Source: Pogonophryne albipinna
Lineage: Eukaryota > Chordata > Actinopteri > Perciformes > Artedidraconidae
DNA: 64,000 bases
Assembly: GCA_028583405.1 (NCBI GenBank)
Contig: JAPTMU010000061.1
Location: 321,764-385,763 of the forward strand
Reading direction: 5' to 3'
Position numbers and translations under genes: made by a program. Position 1 is the stretch's first letter. Every line of letters starts with the position of its first letter. Under the pieces are notes generated by a model. The model saw only the letters and a program-made list of their open reading frames with translations. It was not told the origin of the DNA and made no database searches. Positions 1-10,785 of the stretch are shown here, one piece after another.

Positions 1-600
1 TTTTTTGAAGTTTTTATAAAAGTTTTTACTGCAAATGTTCATTGGATATAAATTATAGATTTTTTCTTGAATTTTCTGGAAGATTTCTTCAGGTTTTCTG
101 CGGCTTTTTGGGAAGTTATCTGCAGATTTACTGAAGTGCATTCTCTCTGGGTTTTCTTTAGATTATTTAAAGATTTATTGAAGGTTTTCTGGAGGTTTGT
201 GGAGGTTTCTCTGCAGCCGCGCCCTGTTTCTCAACAGATCGTCCCCAGAGCTCTGACCTCACTCGGCTGTGTTAACCCTTTAAAGTTGGTCTGAGTGCCG
301 GAGGCTGCAGGAACAGCTGCTGAGGGCCCCTCACTCACCGGGGGCCACATTCCTCTGTCAGCAGATCACCCTCTCAACAGGAACGCCCTGACATGTCAAA
401 CTCTGAGAGGACATCTGGGACCTGAGAGGGAGGAAGTGGAGCTCTAACAAACAGATCTGGGGCCCGACGTCGGGGAAACAGTGTTCACATTTCTGCATGA
501 TGACACATCTTTAGAAACAAAGCAGAGGGCGGGACGTGTCTCTCTGAAACCGGAGAATACCAGCTTCACAGGAAACAAAGCTAAAGGGAACAAGGACTCT
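1..600. other. Unassigned left edge
   Basis: No gene is recognised here. The first 230 bases are T-rich with loosely repeated tttt-gaag words; the rest is ordinary mixed sequence. Short open frames are present but none has a recognisable protein. It could hold the promoter or a 5' exon of the S100-like gene downstream, but nothing shows this directly. Confidence 0.4.
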
Positions 601-635
601 TTAGTCCGGGTTCCATCAGAGTCAGCTGGAGCATT

Positions 636-931
636 GAGGGTCTGGTCCTCCGAGGGTCTGAGGGTCCGGTCCTCTGAGGGTCTGATCCTCTGAGGGTCTG
701 ATCCTCTGAGGGTCTGATCCTCCGAGGGTCCGGTCCTCTGAGGGTCTGATCCTCCGAGGGTCCGGTCCTCTGAGGGTCTGATCCTCCGAGGGTCCGGTCC
801 TCTGAGGGTCTGATCCTCCGAGGGTCTGAGGGTCTGATCCTCTGAGGGTCTGATTCTCCGAGGGTCCGGTCCTCTGAGGGTCTGATCCTCCGAGGGTCCG
901 GTCCTCTGAGGGTCTGATCCTCCGAGGGTCC
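636..931. repeat. 16-bp minisatellite
   Basis: A tandem array of about 18 units of a 16-base motif of the form tctgatcctctgaggg, alternating with a variant in which tctgatcc is tccggtcc and ctct is ctcc. The two variants alternate for much of the array, giving a 32-base higher-order period. The frames left open on both strands are a consequence of the repeat. Confidence 0.9.
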
Positions 932-1211
932 GGTGGTGAAGTCCAAAAACTGTTTAGAAATACTTTAAATATCCTCCTTTGCTTGTTACTTTGTCGGATA
1001 AGGAAGCATCGTCCTCACCTCAGCTGGTGATCATCCCTCTACCAACATGCTCTCCTGGTTCTGATTGGCTGAGAGAGAAACTAGATCCTGAGTCACACCT
1101 TAAAAACTAAATAATTGTGTATCAGAGTGGACCTTTGTCTCAGTGTTACCATAGAGAGTAAAGATGTGTTGTTGTTGTTTGACTGATTGTTGATCTGTGT
1201 GTTGTTGTCAG

Positions 1212-1738
1212 TACTCAGACTTGGAGCTGGCCATCAACTCGTTGGTGACAGAGTTCCATAAAGCTGCCGCCGACCAGCCGACCATGAACACAACACAGTT
1301 CCAGACCATGATCTCCAAGCAGCTGCCGAGCTGCGCCAAGGTACCGCACACTGAAGCTGTTCTTCTTCTGTGGTGTCCCCCCCTCCCGTATAGGGCTACC
1401 TGTTATTAGTTGTGTTATTTTATGTTCCTATTTTTTTACATTTTAAAATGTAAGCCTATTCTCCTCACTCAATCTGCACTATACTTCTGCTGTTGTAATC
1501 ATGTGCATCTCCCCGAGACACATAAAGGAGTTCTGCCTCTGACCCCATGTGTCCCTGCGTCCTGCAGGAGGTGGAGACGGAGGACGGGCTGGTCCAGGTC
1601 CTGGATCAGATGGGGGTGCAGGGCGGGGACAACATCTCCTTCCAGAACTTCTGGACTCTGATCAACAAACAGGCCTTGGACCTGTTCCAGTCCTCGGAAA
1701 AAAACAAGTCCTACACCTGTACCTGCCTGCTGCAGTGA
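1212..1738 (+). CDS. S100A14-like EF-hand protein, last two exons
   Basis: Two coding exons: 1212-1340 (43 codons, preceded by an AG acceptor and followed by a gtaccg donor) and 1568-1738 (57 codons including TGA, after a ctgcag acceptor). The joint is in phase 0. The first begins with YSDLELAINSLV and runs to a QLP segment; the second contains the FQNFWTLI segment. This order and spacing match the S100 family, closest by memory to S100A14 (FSDVERAIETL, QLP, FWELIG). S100 proteins are small dimeric calcium-signalling proteins of the cytoplasm. The second EF loop (DQMGVQGGDN) lacks most calcium ligands, as in S100A14, so calcium binding is probably weak. No initiator Met is seen; an upstream exon is expected before 1212. 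The C-terminus ends in a Cys-rich TCTCLLQ. A minisatellite starts at the stop codon. S100A13 or S100A16 ancestry is possible. Confidence 0.75.
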
Positions 1739-2507
1739 GACACCGGAGACTCCTGAGACACATCTGGGACTCCTGAGACACACAAGACACACCTGAGACA
1801 CTTCTGGGACGCCTGAGACTCCTGAGACACTTCTGGGACGCCTGAGACACACAAGACATACCTGAGACACTTCTGGGATGCCTGAGACACACAAGACATA
1901 CCTGAGACACATCTGGGACTCCTGAGACACACAAGACATACCTGAGACACTTCTGGGATGCCTGAGACACACAAGACATACCTGAGACACTTCTGGGACG
2001 CCTGAGACACACAAGACATACCTGAGACACTTCTGGGATGCCTGAGACACCGGAGACTCCTGAGACACATCTGGGACTCCTGAGACACACAAGATATACC
2101 CGAGACACTTCTGGGACGCCTGAGACACACAAGACATACCTGAGACACTTCTGGGACGCCTGAGACACACAAGACATACCTGAGACACTTCTGGGACGCC
2201 TGAGACACACAAGACATACCTGAGACACTTCTGGGACGCCTGAGACACACAAGATATACCTGAGACACTTCTGGGACGCCTGAGACACACAAGACATACC
2301 TGAGACACTTCTGGGACGCCTGAGACACACAAGATATACCTGAGACACTTCTGGGACGCCTGAGACACACAAGACATACCTGAGACACTTCTGGGACGCC
2401 TGAGACACACAAGACATACCTGAGACACTTCTGGGACGCCTGAGACACACAAGACATACCTGAGACACTTCTGGGACGCCTGAGACACACAAGACATACC
2501 TGAGATT
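1736..2507. repeat. 40-bp minisatellite in the S100-like 3' UTR
   Basis: Roughly 19 copies of a 40-base unit made of tgagacacacaagacatacc plus a second half tgagacacttctgggacgcc; each half starts with tgagacac, so the true base period is about 20. The first units (1736-1900 and 2040-2090) are irregular, the later ones nearly identical. It begins with the stop codon of the S100-like gene. Long open frames on the minus strand through this array are repeat artefacts. Confidence 0.92.
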
Positions 2508-3237
2508 CCTGACAAATGATATTTTGTTGAATATTAACCAGATGAAAGAGGGCATATTAAAACATGCTATAAACACGTTTCCTAAGCCATTATGTCTCTT
2601 TCTGGTCACTAATGAAACGCTCTGACACCTGACTTATATTCTGCAGCTCAGTATTCATGTACTCTCTAAAATAATAATGAATAAACTTTGGATAAAACAA
2701 TCAAAGAGTCCAGTGGATTATTGATCTGTGAGGAAATCAATAATGAATGTTTGAGCCCGAGACAGTGGAGATACCTTTAATTCACTTTAATAACACAAAC
2801 CAGTTCAGAACCTGCTCTGCACACGTCAGGTCATCGTGACCTCATGACCTCATGACCATCTGACCTGATGTTCAATCCATGCAACAGTTCAAGAAGACTT
2901 TCTAAAGTTATTATTATGTCCTCACCAAATATAACATTTTGGTTTCTGAGGTTAGTAGACATCAGTGTTTCTGTCCTTAGCTTTGATCAACTGAAATGAT
3001 GTGAAACTAAGTTCTGTCATTCACTAGAAATGTTTGCAGGAAATGCAGACAGCGCCCTCTGGTGTTCAATACAATATATAGATATGGAACTGCATCTCAA
3101 ACTATTGATACATTCCTACAGAAAACACACACATGATAATCAGTTTGTACATTTGATTATACTGGATTATATTATATAATGCTCCCCTCTGGGCCTCCAT
3201 CGAACGGCATCAGACGGTCACATGATCACTGAGCCTC
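2508..3237. other. Intergenic; possible S100 poly(A) site
   Basis: No gene is seen. An aataaa hexamer at 2680-2685 is a candidate polyadenylation signal for the S100-like gene, 940 bases after its stop. The remainder is unremarkable AT-rich sequence. Confidence 0.45.
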
Positions 3238-3345
3238 TCACAGCTCCTCCTCTTCCTCCCTGGTGAAGATGTTCCCGTCAGGCGACCTCCTCCAGCTCAG
3301 CTTCACTTCCTGTGTGACTCCGGCCTCCTCCAGCTTCTGCTGCAG
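3238..3345 (-). CDS. Candidate terminal coding exon, unidentified gene
   Basis: On the minus strand an AG acceptor (gttgcag, at 3346-3351) is followed by 35 codons and a TGA at 3238-3240. The peptide starts LQQKLEEAG, contains VKLSWRRSPDG and ends in a run of Glu (REEEEEL). The composition (amphipathic start, compact core, acidic end, no repeats) looks like a real last exon and lies tail-to-tail with the S100-like gene. I do not recognise the protein. No further upstream exon was found: the next 600 bases on this strand are a LINE fragment. It could also be chance. Confidence 0.4.
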   Translation of the reverse strand: MQQKLEEAGVTQEVKLSWRRSPDGNIFTREEEEEL

Positions 3346-3396
3346 CTGCAACACATCACACATCTGCTCAGAGCCTCCCAATCCCACCAGGTGTTT

Positions 3397-3422
3397 CCTC
3401 CCTCCCTCCCTCCCTCCCTCCT
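3397..3422. repeat. (CCCT)n microsatellite
   Basis: About six perfect copies of a cctc tetranucleotide between the candidate exon and the LINE fragment. Confidence 0.9.
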
Positions 3423-3429
3423 TAGCATT

Positions 3430-3965
3430 TATTTTCTCAGACCTAACATCTTGTGGTCAAGCACGACACCAAGATACTTGTACTCAGTGACACATTGAAC
3501 GGGCTCGCTACTGAAAAGAGAAGGGTTGGGCGATTGTGCTATTCTAAAATCTATTTCCATCTCTTTGTTTGTGAGGTGTTTAGAAGCAGGTTGGACTTCT
3601 CTCACCAGATCATACAGAAGTCAAGGACAGGCCCAGCCTCCTCTTCCTCATCAAAGAGGAGGCTGGGCGTATCATCTGCACACTTCAGAAAGTGCCTGTT
3701 GGGAAAAGAGCTGATGCAGGAGTTGGAGTATCAAATGAAGAGAGGATCCCTGGGGTGAGCCTACTCCAACCTGCTGAGGAAGTCAACGATCCAGGAGATC
3801 AGACCAGGTTCAAGTGAGAATTCTTCAGTTCAGATATTTGCTCAAATACTCGATGGTGTTAAAAGCCGATGAGAAGTCGGCAAATAGGATCTTTACAGGC
3901 TTTTGGCGTGTCGAGGTGAGTGTGCTGAAGATGCAGCAGGCGATAGCATCTTCCACACTCTAGAT
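3430..3965 (-). pseudogene. LINE reverse-transcriptase fragment
   Basis: Minus-strand translation in broken frames gives reverse-transcriptase landmarks in the right order: a FADFSSAFNTI-like motif A segment near 3870, a KCADDT segment (the catalytic ADD box) near 3685, and a YKYLGVVLD-like segment near 3460. Several frameshifts and internal deletions separate them. This is a decayed internal piece of a non-LTR retrotransposon of the type common in teleosts; both ends are missing. The clade cannot be fixed by eye. Confidence 0.65.
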
Positions 3966-3999
3966 CAGTGGTTCTCAAACTTTGTTCAATAATCCTCAC

Positions 4000-4298
4000 A
4001 GAGCCCCTTCCTCACAGAGCCCCTTCCTCACAGAGCCCCTTCCTCACAGAGCCCCTTCCTCACAGAGCCCCTTCCTCCCAGAGCCCCTTCCTCACAGAGC
4101 CCCTTCCTCCCAGAGCCCCTTCCTCACAGAGCCCCTTCCTCACAGAGCCCCTTCCTCCCAGAGCCCCTTCCTCACAGAGCCCCTTCCTCACAGAGCCCCT
4201 TCCTCACAGAGCCACTTCCTCCCAGAGCCCCTTCCTCACAGAGCCCCTTCCTCACAGAGCCCCTTCCTCACAGAGCCACTTCCTCACAGAGCCCCTCC
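4000..4298. repeat. 16-bp minisatellite born inside a MITE
   Basis: About 18 copies of cccttcctcacagagc, with cccag and ccact variants. The unit is the reverse complement of a unique stretch in the MITE at 40158-40550 (ggggctctgtaaggaag), and the sequence that follows (4299-4545) continues as that MITE, so the array grew from within a transposon copy. Confidence 0.85.
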
Positions 4299-4545
4299 TC
4301 CAACACACACGAACGCGCACATGACCAATGAGGGCAGAGATCAGTTTGTGCCCAGATGGAAGGCTGACAGGCAGGTAGGCCATCCAGTTACTTTAGCCGG
4401 CTCAGATGATTGGTCGAGCTTGTTACAGAACCACGGCTTCAAAGCACTTCAGATATTCATTGCTATCGGACGTTAAGAGTATTCCATGGAATATAACAAG
4501 TGTATCTCGAGCCGGTTTCTCAAACGTACCCCACCTTTCAGAGAT
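4299..4545 (-). mobile_element. MITE remnant, same family as 40158-40550
   Basis: This is a reverse-complement match to the MITE at 40158-40550, including the words for gaccaatgagggc, taggccatccagtta and tctcgagccggtttctc, and it ends at the terminal sequence taccccacctt. Its other half has been replaced by the adjacent minisatellite. Non-autonomous; no coding capacity. Confidence 0.8.
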
Positions 4546-5404
4546 CTATGGAAACATCTCAACACCCAGATGAAACACAACTGTAATCAGATGTTCTTTA
4601 TCTTTATGGATATTTTACAAATCACTCCCCTTTCAAACTGTATTCTTGTTTTACTGCCATATAGTATTTCATAACTGTTTTTCCTTTATTCTCTTTGTTT
4701 TAAAACTATAATGATCATATGAAGGTGTGCCGCGGAAATAATCGTTTGAATAATTTGTGACCAAACCGTTTGAGACCCACTGAGATAACTTAGACTAAAG
4801 TTAACTATCTACACCCTCAGAGAGTCCTTTAGCTCACCTGAGCCTCTCAGTCAGAGAGGAGAGCTCACCTGAGCCTCTCAGTCAGAGACCTGAGCTCACC
4901 TTCAGACAGCCTCCAGGGAAGCACACGCTGTTTACTCACAGTTTGAAAGCAGCGTGGAGAAGTCTTCAGCTGTGAGCTGTGATCCTCTCAGGGAAACATC
5001 CTCTCAGGTTCAACTGTGTTACGACTTCTGTGGCTCTCTACCAGCGATCATGATTCATATGAAACACACACATTTATCCCTTATAAAAACAGTATTCTCT
5101 GTACATCCATCGCTGGTTTGGATCCAACAGGCCAGATGAAGCTGATACTGAATGGTCCCTGTCTCTCCTCTGTCTCCCTGATGAGGAAGTCTCTACTAAA
5201 CAGAAGCAAAGCTTGCATTGCATATTAGAACAGGAATTTGGCCACTGTTAACTTTGCAATATGTAAAATGAGCCCTGAGCACACATAGGGGACGTGAGGC
5301 CTATGCTGTCAAGTATTTTATTTGGTGAGTCTGTTGGAAGACAGAAAAGACAGCCAGTCCTGCTAGAATATAAACCTTTTTTTAAATTGCATTCTGTTTC
5401 TAGC
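4546..5404. other. Gene-free spacer with one inverted-repeat arm
   Basis: No gene is seen. Bases about 4830-5010 (ctcagtcagagacctgagctcacc and on through the cagcgtggagaagtcttcagc stretch) are the inverted complement of 9265-9480. The rest is AT-rich unique sequence. Confidence 0.6.
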
Positions 5405-7745
5405 AGCTTTGGTCCAGGTCTACATCCTATCAGCTGCTGCTGAGCAGACAGAGCAACAGGTAATGGGTTGGTCCAGGTCTACATCCTATCAGCTGCTGCA
5501 TGAGCAGACAGAGCAACAGGTAATGGGTTGGTCCAGGTCTACATCCTATCAACTGCTGCATGAGCAGACAGAGCAACAGGTAATGGGTTGGTCCAGGTCT
5601 ACATCCTATCAGCTGCTGCATGAGCAGACAGAGCAACAGGTAATGGGTTGGTCCAGGTCTACATCCTATCAACTGCTGCATGAGCAGACAGAGCAACAGG
5701 TAATGGGTTGGTCCAGGTCTACATCCTATCAACTGCTGAGCAGACAGAGCAACAGGTAATGGGTTGGTCCAGGTCTACATCCTATCAGCTGCTGCATGAG
5801 CAGACAGAGCAACAGGTAATGGGTTGGTCCAGGTCTACATCCTATCAACTGCTGCATGAGCAGACAGAGCAACAGGTAATGGGTTGGTCCAGGTCTACAT
5901 CCTATCAACTGCTGAGCAGACAGAGCAACAGGTAATGGGTTGGTCCAGGTCTACATCCTATCAGCTGCTGAGCAGACAGAGCAACAGGTAATGGGTTGGT
6001 CCAGGTCTACATCCTATCAGCTGCTGAGCAGACAGAGCAACAGGTAATGGGTTGGTCCAGGTCTACATCCTATCAGCTGCTGAGCAGACAGAGCAACAGG
6101 TAATGGGTTGGTCCAGGTCTACATCCTATCAGCTGCTGCTGAGCAGACAGAGCAACAGGTAATGGGTTGGTCCAGGTCTACATCCTATCAGCTGCTGCAT
6201 GAGCAGACAGAGCAACAGGTAATGGGTTGGTCCAGGTCTACATCCTATCAGCTGCTGCATGAGCAGACAGAGCAACAGGTAATGGGTTGGTCCAGGTCTA
6301 CATCCTATCAGCTGCTGCATGAGCAGACAGAGCAACAGGTAATGGGTTGGTCCAGGTCTACATCCTATCAGCTGCTGCATGAGCAGACAGAGCAACAGGT
6401 AATGGGTTGGTCCAGGTCTACATCCTATCAACTGCTGCATGAGCAGACAGAGCAACAGGTAATGGGTTGGTCCAGGTCTACATCCTATCAGCTGCTGCAT
6501 GAGCAGACAGAGCAACAGGTAATGGGTTGGTCCAGGTCTACATCCTATCAACTGCTGCATGAGCAGACAGAGCAACAGGTAATGGGTTGGTCCAGGTCTA
6601 CATCCTATCAACTGCTGAGCAGACAGAGCAACAGGTAATGGGTTGGTCCAGGTCTACATCCTATCAGCTGCTGCATGAGCAGACAGAGCAACAGGTAATG
6701 GGTTGGTCCAGGTCTACATCCTATCAACTGCTGCATGAGCAGACAGAGCAACAGGTAATGGGTTGGTCCAGGTCTACATCCTATCAACTGCTGAGCAGAC
6801 AGAGCAACAGGTAATGGGTTGGTCCAGGTCTACATCCTATCAGCTGCTGAGCAGACAGAGCAACAGGTAATGGGTTGGTCCAGGTCTACATCCTATCAGC
6901 TGCTGAGCAGACAGAGCAACAGGTAATGGGTTGGTCCAGGTCTACATCCTATCAGCTGCTGAGCAGACAGAGCAACAGGTAATGGGTTGGTCCAGGTCTA
7001 CATCCTATCAGCTGCTGCTGAGCAGACAGAGCAACAGGTAATGGGTTGGTCCAGGTCTACATCCTATCAGCTGCTGCATGAGCAGACAGAGCAACAGGTA
7101 ATGGGTTGGTCCAGGTCTACATCCTATCAGCTGCTGCATGAGCAGACAGAGCAACAGGTAATGGGTTGGTCCAGGTCTACATCCTATCAGCTGCTGCATG
7201 AGCAGACAGAGCAACAGGTAATGGGTTGGTCCAGGTCTACATCCTATCAGCTGCTGCATGAGCAGACAGAGCAACAGGTAATGGGTTGGTCCAGGTCTAC
7301 ATCCTATCAGCTGCTGAGCAGACAGAGCAACAGGTAATGGGTTGGTCCAGGTCTACATCCTATCAGCTGCTGCATGAGCAGACAGAGCAACAGGTAATGG
7401 GTTGGTCCAGGTCTACATCCTATCAGCTGCTGAGCAGACAGAGCAACAGGTAATGGGTTGGTCCAGGTCTACATCCTATCAGCTGCTGAGCAGACAGAGC
7501 AACAGGAGATGGGTTGGTCCAGGTCTACATCCTATCAGCTGCTGCATGAGCAGACAGAGCAACAGGTAATGGGTTGGTCCAGGTCTACATCCTATCAGCT
7601 GCTGAGCAGACAGAGCAACAGGTAATGGGTTGGTCCAGGTCTACATCCTATCAGCTGCTGAGCAGACAGAGCAACAGGAGATGGGTTGGTCCAGGTCTAC
7701 ATCCTATCAGCTGCTGCATTAGCAGACAGAGCAACAGGAAATGGG
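5405..7745. repeat. 60/54-bp minisatellite with 879-bp higher-order repeat
   Basis: About 40 copies of a unit that begins gtaatgggttggtccagg and ends gacagagcaacag. Three length classes occur: 60 bases with ctgctgcatgagcag, 57 with ctgctgctgagcag and 54 with ctgctgagcag. A G/A variant (atcagctg or atcaactg) marks units. The order of length classes and variants repeats with a period of 879 bases (for example 5708 and 6587, 6108 and 6987). Units near the right end decay (caggagatggg). No protein is supported. Confidence 0.95.
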
Positions 7746-8060
7746 GTTCTATTTAGAAAGTTAGTGTTTAAAAATGTCTATATTGTGAGGCTAAACATTA
7801 TATTATAGCATAATGTCGGATGGCAAATATCACGACACACATGGCCTGATTTGCATATTGGGACTTTATGTGGGAACACTTTTACAATGAGCAGCGATCA
7901 CAACGTGATGTGGGCTCGCAGGCTGACGTCTGACCTCGTGGGTCTTTAGTGAGGCTTCATTCAGACTGTAGACACATTCGCTCACATTATAAATGATGGT
8001 CGAGTTGCATCTTTCTGAACTTTGTAACCATGTTCATGGAAGACCTTAGAGTGTGGTGGT
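7746..8060. other. Gene-free spacer
   Basis: Unique sequence between two minisatellites; nothing recognised. Confidence 0.4.
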
Positions 8061-9004
8061 GTGACACTCTGTGTGACCCTCTGTGTGACCCTCTGTGTGA
8101 CACTCTGTGTAACACTCTGTGTAACACTCTGTGTGACCCTCTGTGTAACACTCTGTGTGACCCTCTGTGTAACACTCTGTGTGACACTCTGTGTAACACT
8201 CTGTGTGACCCTCTGTGTGACCCTCTGTGTAACACTCTGTGTGACCCTCTGTGTAACACTCTGTGTGACACTCTGTGTGACACTCTGTGTGACACTCTGT
8301 GTGACCCTCTGTGTAACACTCTGTGTAACACTCTGTGTGACCCTCTGTGTGACCCTCTGTGTGACACTCTGTGTGACCCTCTGTGTGACACTCTGTGTGA
8401 CACTCTGTGTGACCCTCTGTGTAACACTCTGTGTGACACTCTGTGTAACACTCTGTGTGACCCTCTGTGTGACCCTCTGTGTAACACTCTGTGTAACACT
8501 CTGTGTGACACTCTGTGTGACCCTCTGTGTGACCCTCTGTGTGACCCTCTGTGTAACACTCTGTGTGACCCTCTGTGTGACCCTCTGTGTGACCCTCTGT
8601 GTGACCCTCTGTGTGACCCTCTGTGTAACACTCTGTGTGACCCTCTGTGTGACACTCTGTGTGACCCTCTGTGTGACCCTCTGTGTAACACTCTGTGTGA
8701 CCCTCTGTGTGACCCTCTGTGTGACCCTCTGTGTGACACTCTGTGTGACCCTCTGTGTGACCCTCTGTGTGACACTCTGTGTGACCCTCTGTGTAACACT
8801 CTGTGTGACCCTCTGTGTAACACTCTGTGTGACACTCTGTGTGACCCTCTGTGTAACACTCTGTGTAACACTCTGTGTGACCCTCTGTGTGACCCTCTGT
8901 GTAACACTCTGTGTGACCCTCTGTGTAACACTCTGTGTAACACTCTGTGTGACCCTCTGTGTGACCCTCTGTGTAACACTCTGTGTAACACTCTGTGTGA
9001 CCCG
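8061..9004. repeat. 12-bp minisatellite, three unit types
   Basis: About 78 copies of ctgtgtgaccct, ctgtgtgacact or ctgtgtaacact in an irregular order. The period is a multiple of three and the motif contains no stop in several frames, so 300-residue frames are open on both strands; these have no protein character (one is a pure four-residue TLCV repeat). Confidence 0.95.
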
Positions 9005-9049
9005 TGACGCAGCAGTGACGCAGAGCCGAGGGATTTTACGCTGCAACTA

Positions 9050-9262
9050 CTTTTAAATCCAGAATAAAGACTTTTCTTTTTGCCGCTGCTTTTAATTGAA
9101 CTATTCACATCTTAAACTGCACTGTAACTTTTAATGTTTCTTTTATTATCTTTTCTTTTTAATGACTGGTTTTAAATGCCATTTTCTGAATGTCTTTCAT
9201 TTGTTGTAAAGCACGTTGTATTGCCTCGTGTTGAAGGTGCTGTATAAATGAACTTCCCTGTG
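9050..9262 (+). mobile_element. 5'-truncated LINE 3' tail
   Basis: The stretch ending in ttgtaaagcacgttg, tattgcctcgtgttg and aaggtgctgtataaatgaact is a copy of the 3' tail also present at 42440-42625. Such tails, with a predicted hairpin around the gtaaagcac word, are the conserved 3' ends of fish LINEs and their SINE partners. No coding sequence is left. Confidence 0.6.
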
Positions 9263-9264
9263 CG

Positions 9265-9480
9265 GATGTTTCCCTGAGAGGATCCCAGCTCACAGCTGAA
9301 GACTTCTCCACGCTGCTTTCAAACTGTGAGTAAACAGCGTGTGCTTCCCTGGAGGCTGTCTGAAGGTGAGCTCAGGTCTCTGACTGAGAGGAGAGCTCTC
9401 CTCTCAGTCTGAAGGTGAGCTCAGGTCTCAGACTGAGAGGAGAGCTCTCCTCTCAGTCTGAAGGTGAGCTCAGGTCTCTG
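9265..9480. repeat. Inverted-repeat arm matching 4830-5010
   Basis: Reads as the reverse complement of 4830-5010 (gctcacagctgaagactt, agcgtgtgcttccctgg). The distal part has expanded into three local copies of tctgaaggtgagctcaggtc with ctgagaggagagctctcctc, itself a short palindrome. Confidence 0.7.
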
Positions 9481-9778
9481 ATGGACTTGGTATCACATTA
9501 GGAACGATATTCAGTAAGTCTGGCAACAATAGCTGGTTTAAATGATTTATTGGAGCTTGCAATGTTTTGAACAGACATCCCCAGTCAACTCGTTTTTCTT
9601 TTTGTGGTCCTCGCTGTTCGCGTCCCGATATCTCCATCGTAACCTCAACCTCACACACTGGTACTGAATGTGCATCAAAGTCTTCCTACCGAGACAAATA
9701 TACCAAAAGATTTATGTAAACGACAGAAGAAGCGATCGCAAATCACCCCAGTTGATCGGGAACCAGTTAATCTGGAAC

Positions 9779-9783
<5 letters not shown>

Positions 9784-9856
<73 letters not shown>

Positions 9857-9891
9857 TTAAATGTGCTATTTCCGCACACACACACACACAC

Positions 9892-9971
<80 letters not shown>

Positions 9972-9978
9972 CCACACA
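9784..9978. repeat. Compound (TC)n-(CA)n microsatellite
   Basis: About 32 TC dinucleotides (9784-9847), a short unique bridge, then a nearly perfect (CA)n run to about 9978. Confidence 0.95.
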
Positions 9979-10238
9979 CAGAGCCAAGCTTGAATGACAC
10001 AAGCACACTTTAATTTCCATGCAACTCTCTGATTGGTCTGATGTCTTGCCTCTGTTGCATTCACTGAACACGGGAAATTACAGTCCTGCCGTCCTCTCTA
10101 GTGTCTTGATGAGGTTCACGTAAAGCACGGTTAATGTATTATATTATTGAGGTAGAATGTATTGGCTCCATATCACACAGAGGATGCTCAGCGGGAGCAG
10201 CAATAACCGTCAAATAATCATTCAGACAGGGGAGCTCC
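9979..10238. other. Gene-free spacer
   Basis: Unique AT-rich sequence; nothing recognised. Confidence 0.4.
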
Positions 10239-10371
10239 GCACCCCCTGCCCGCCGCTAGGGGGTGCTGCAGCGCCCTCAGCACCCCCTGCCCGCCGCTAG
10301 GGGGTGCTGCAGCGCCCTCAGCACCCCCTGCCCGCCGCTAGGGGGTGCTGCAGCGCCCTCAGCACCCCCTT
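10239..10371. repeat. 41-bp GC-rich palindromic minisatellite
   Basis: Three full units and a partial one start at 10239, 10280, 10321 and 10362. Each contains gcaccccct and, 10 bases on, its reverse complement agggggtgc, so each unit can fold into a GC-rich hairpin. Confidence 0.9.
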
Positions 10372-10379
10372 CCCGCGCC

Positions 10380-10770
10380 CATGGGTGTGTGTGCACCACA
10401 GTGAAGAATCATTGAGCACTCTTGCTCTCTTATCACCGCTGGCCGACACCACTCCTGATGAGAAGACAGACTCCGCCCCGTACCTTCTCGGTGATGGTCG
10501 GCTCTCGGTCGATTCTAAACGCCCAGAACCCGGAAGGCTCCACCACACTGGACTCCATGTCTCAGTGATCGCTAAGACACATGCGTCCCGGTACTCATGC
10601 AGGAAGCGGGTGTCGGCTGACAGCTCGTCCGTCTTTGCTCTCAGGGACTGGGCATGAACGAGTGGAGCGGGACGCAGAGGGACTTTCTTTCCTAGCCTGG
10701 CAGGCGCTTTGAGCGATAGGTAGAAGGTCCTTTTTAAGTTCTGTCCAACACTGGTGAAGAACTCCTGGGA
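10380..10770 (-). pseudogene. LINE endonuclease-domain fragment
   Basis: The minus strand encodes, in shifted frames, a RAKTDELSADTRFL segment followed by ACVLAITETW and then an FRIDREPTITEK segment. These are the N-terminal marks of the APE-type endonuclease of fish LINEs (the TETW box and the downstream R-D-R/GGG region). Reverse transcriptase is absent; frame shifts lie after TETW. It is cut off on its 5' side by the CT-rich array. Confidence 0.6.
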
Positions 10771-10785
10771 CAGATCCGGGGGTGT

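Noticed and set aside
1499..2609. Minus-strand frames of 250-340 codons (SQASQKCLRYVLCVSG repeats)
   Set aside because: Product of the 40-base minisatellite antisense to the S100-like 3' UTR.
5405..7745. Possible CRISPR-like array (regular direct repeats)
   Set aside because: The whole 54-60 base unit is conserved, there are no unique spacers, and the genome is that of a vertebrate.
8030..9108. Open frames over 300 codons on both strands with TLCV, DPLC or HRGS repeats
   Set aside because: They follow from a stop-free 12-base tandem repeat whose length is a multiple of three; no start context, no conserved protein.
9668..10071. Frames through the (TC)n-(CA)n microsatellite
   Set aside because: SLSLSL and HTHTHT peptides are dinucleotide-repeat artefacts.
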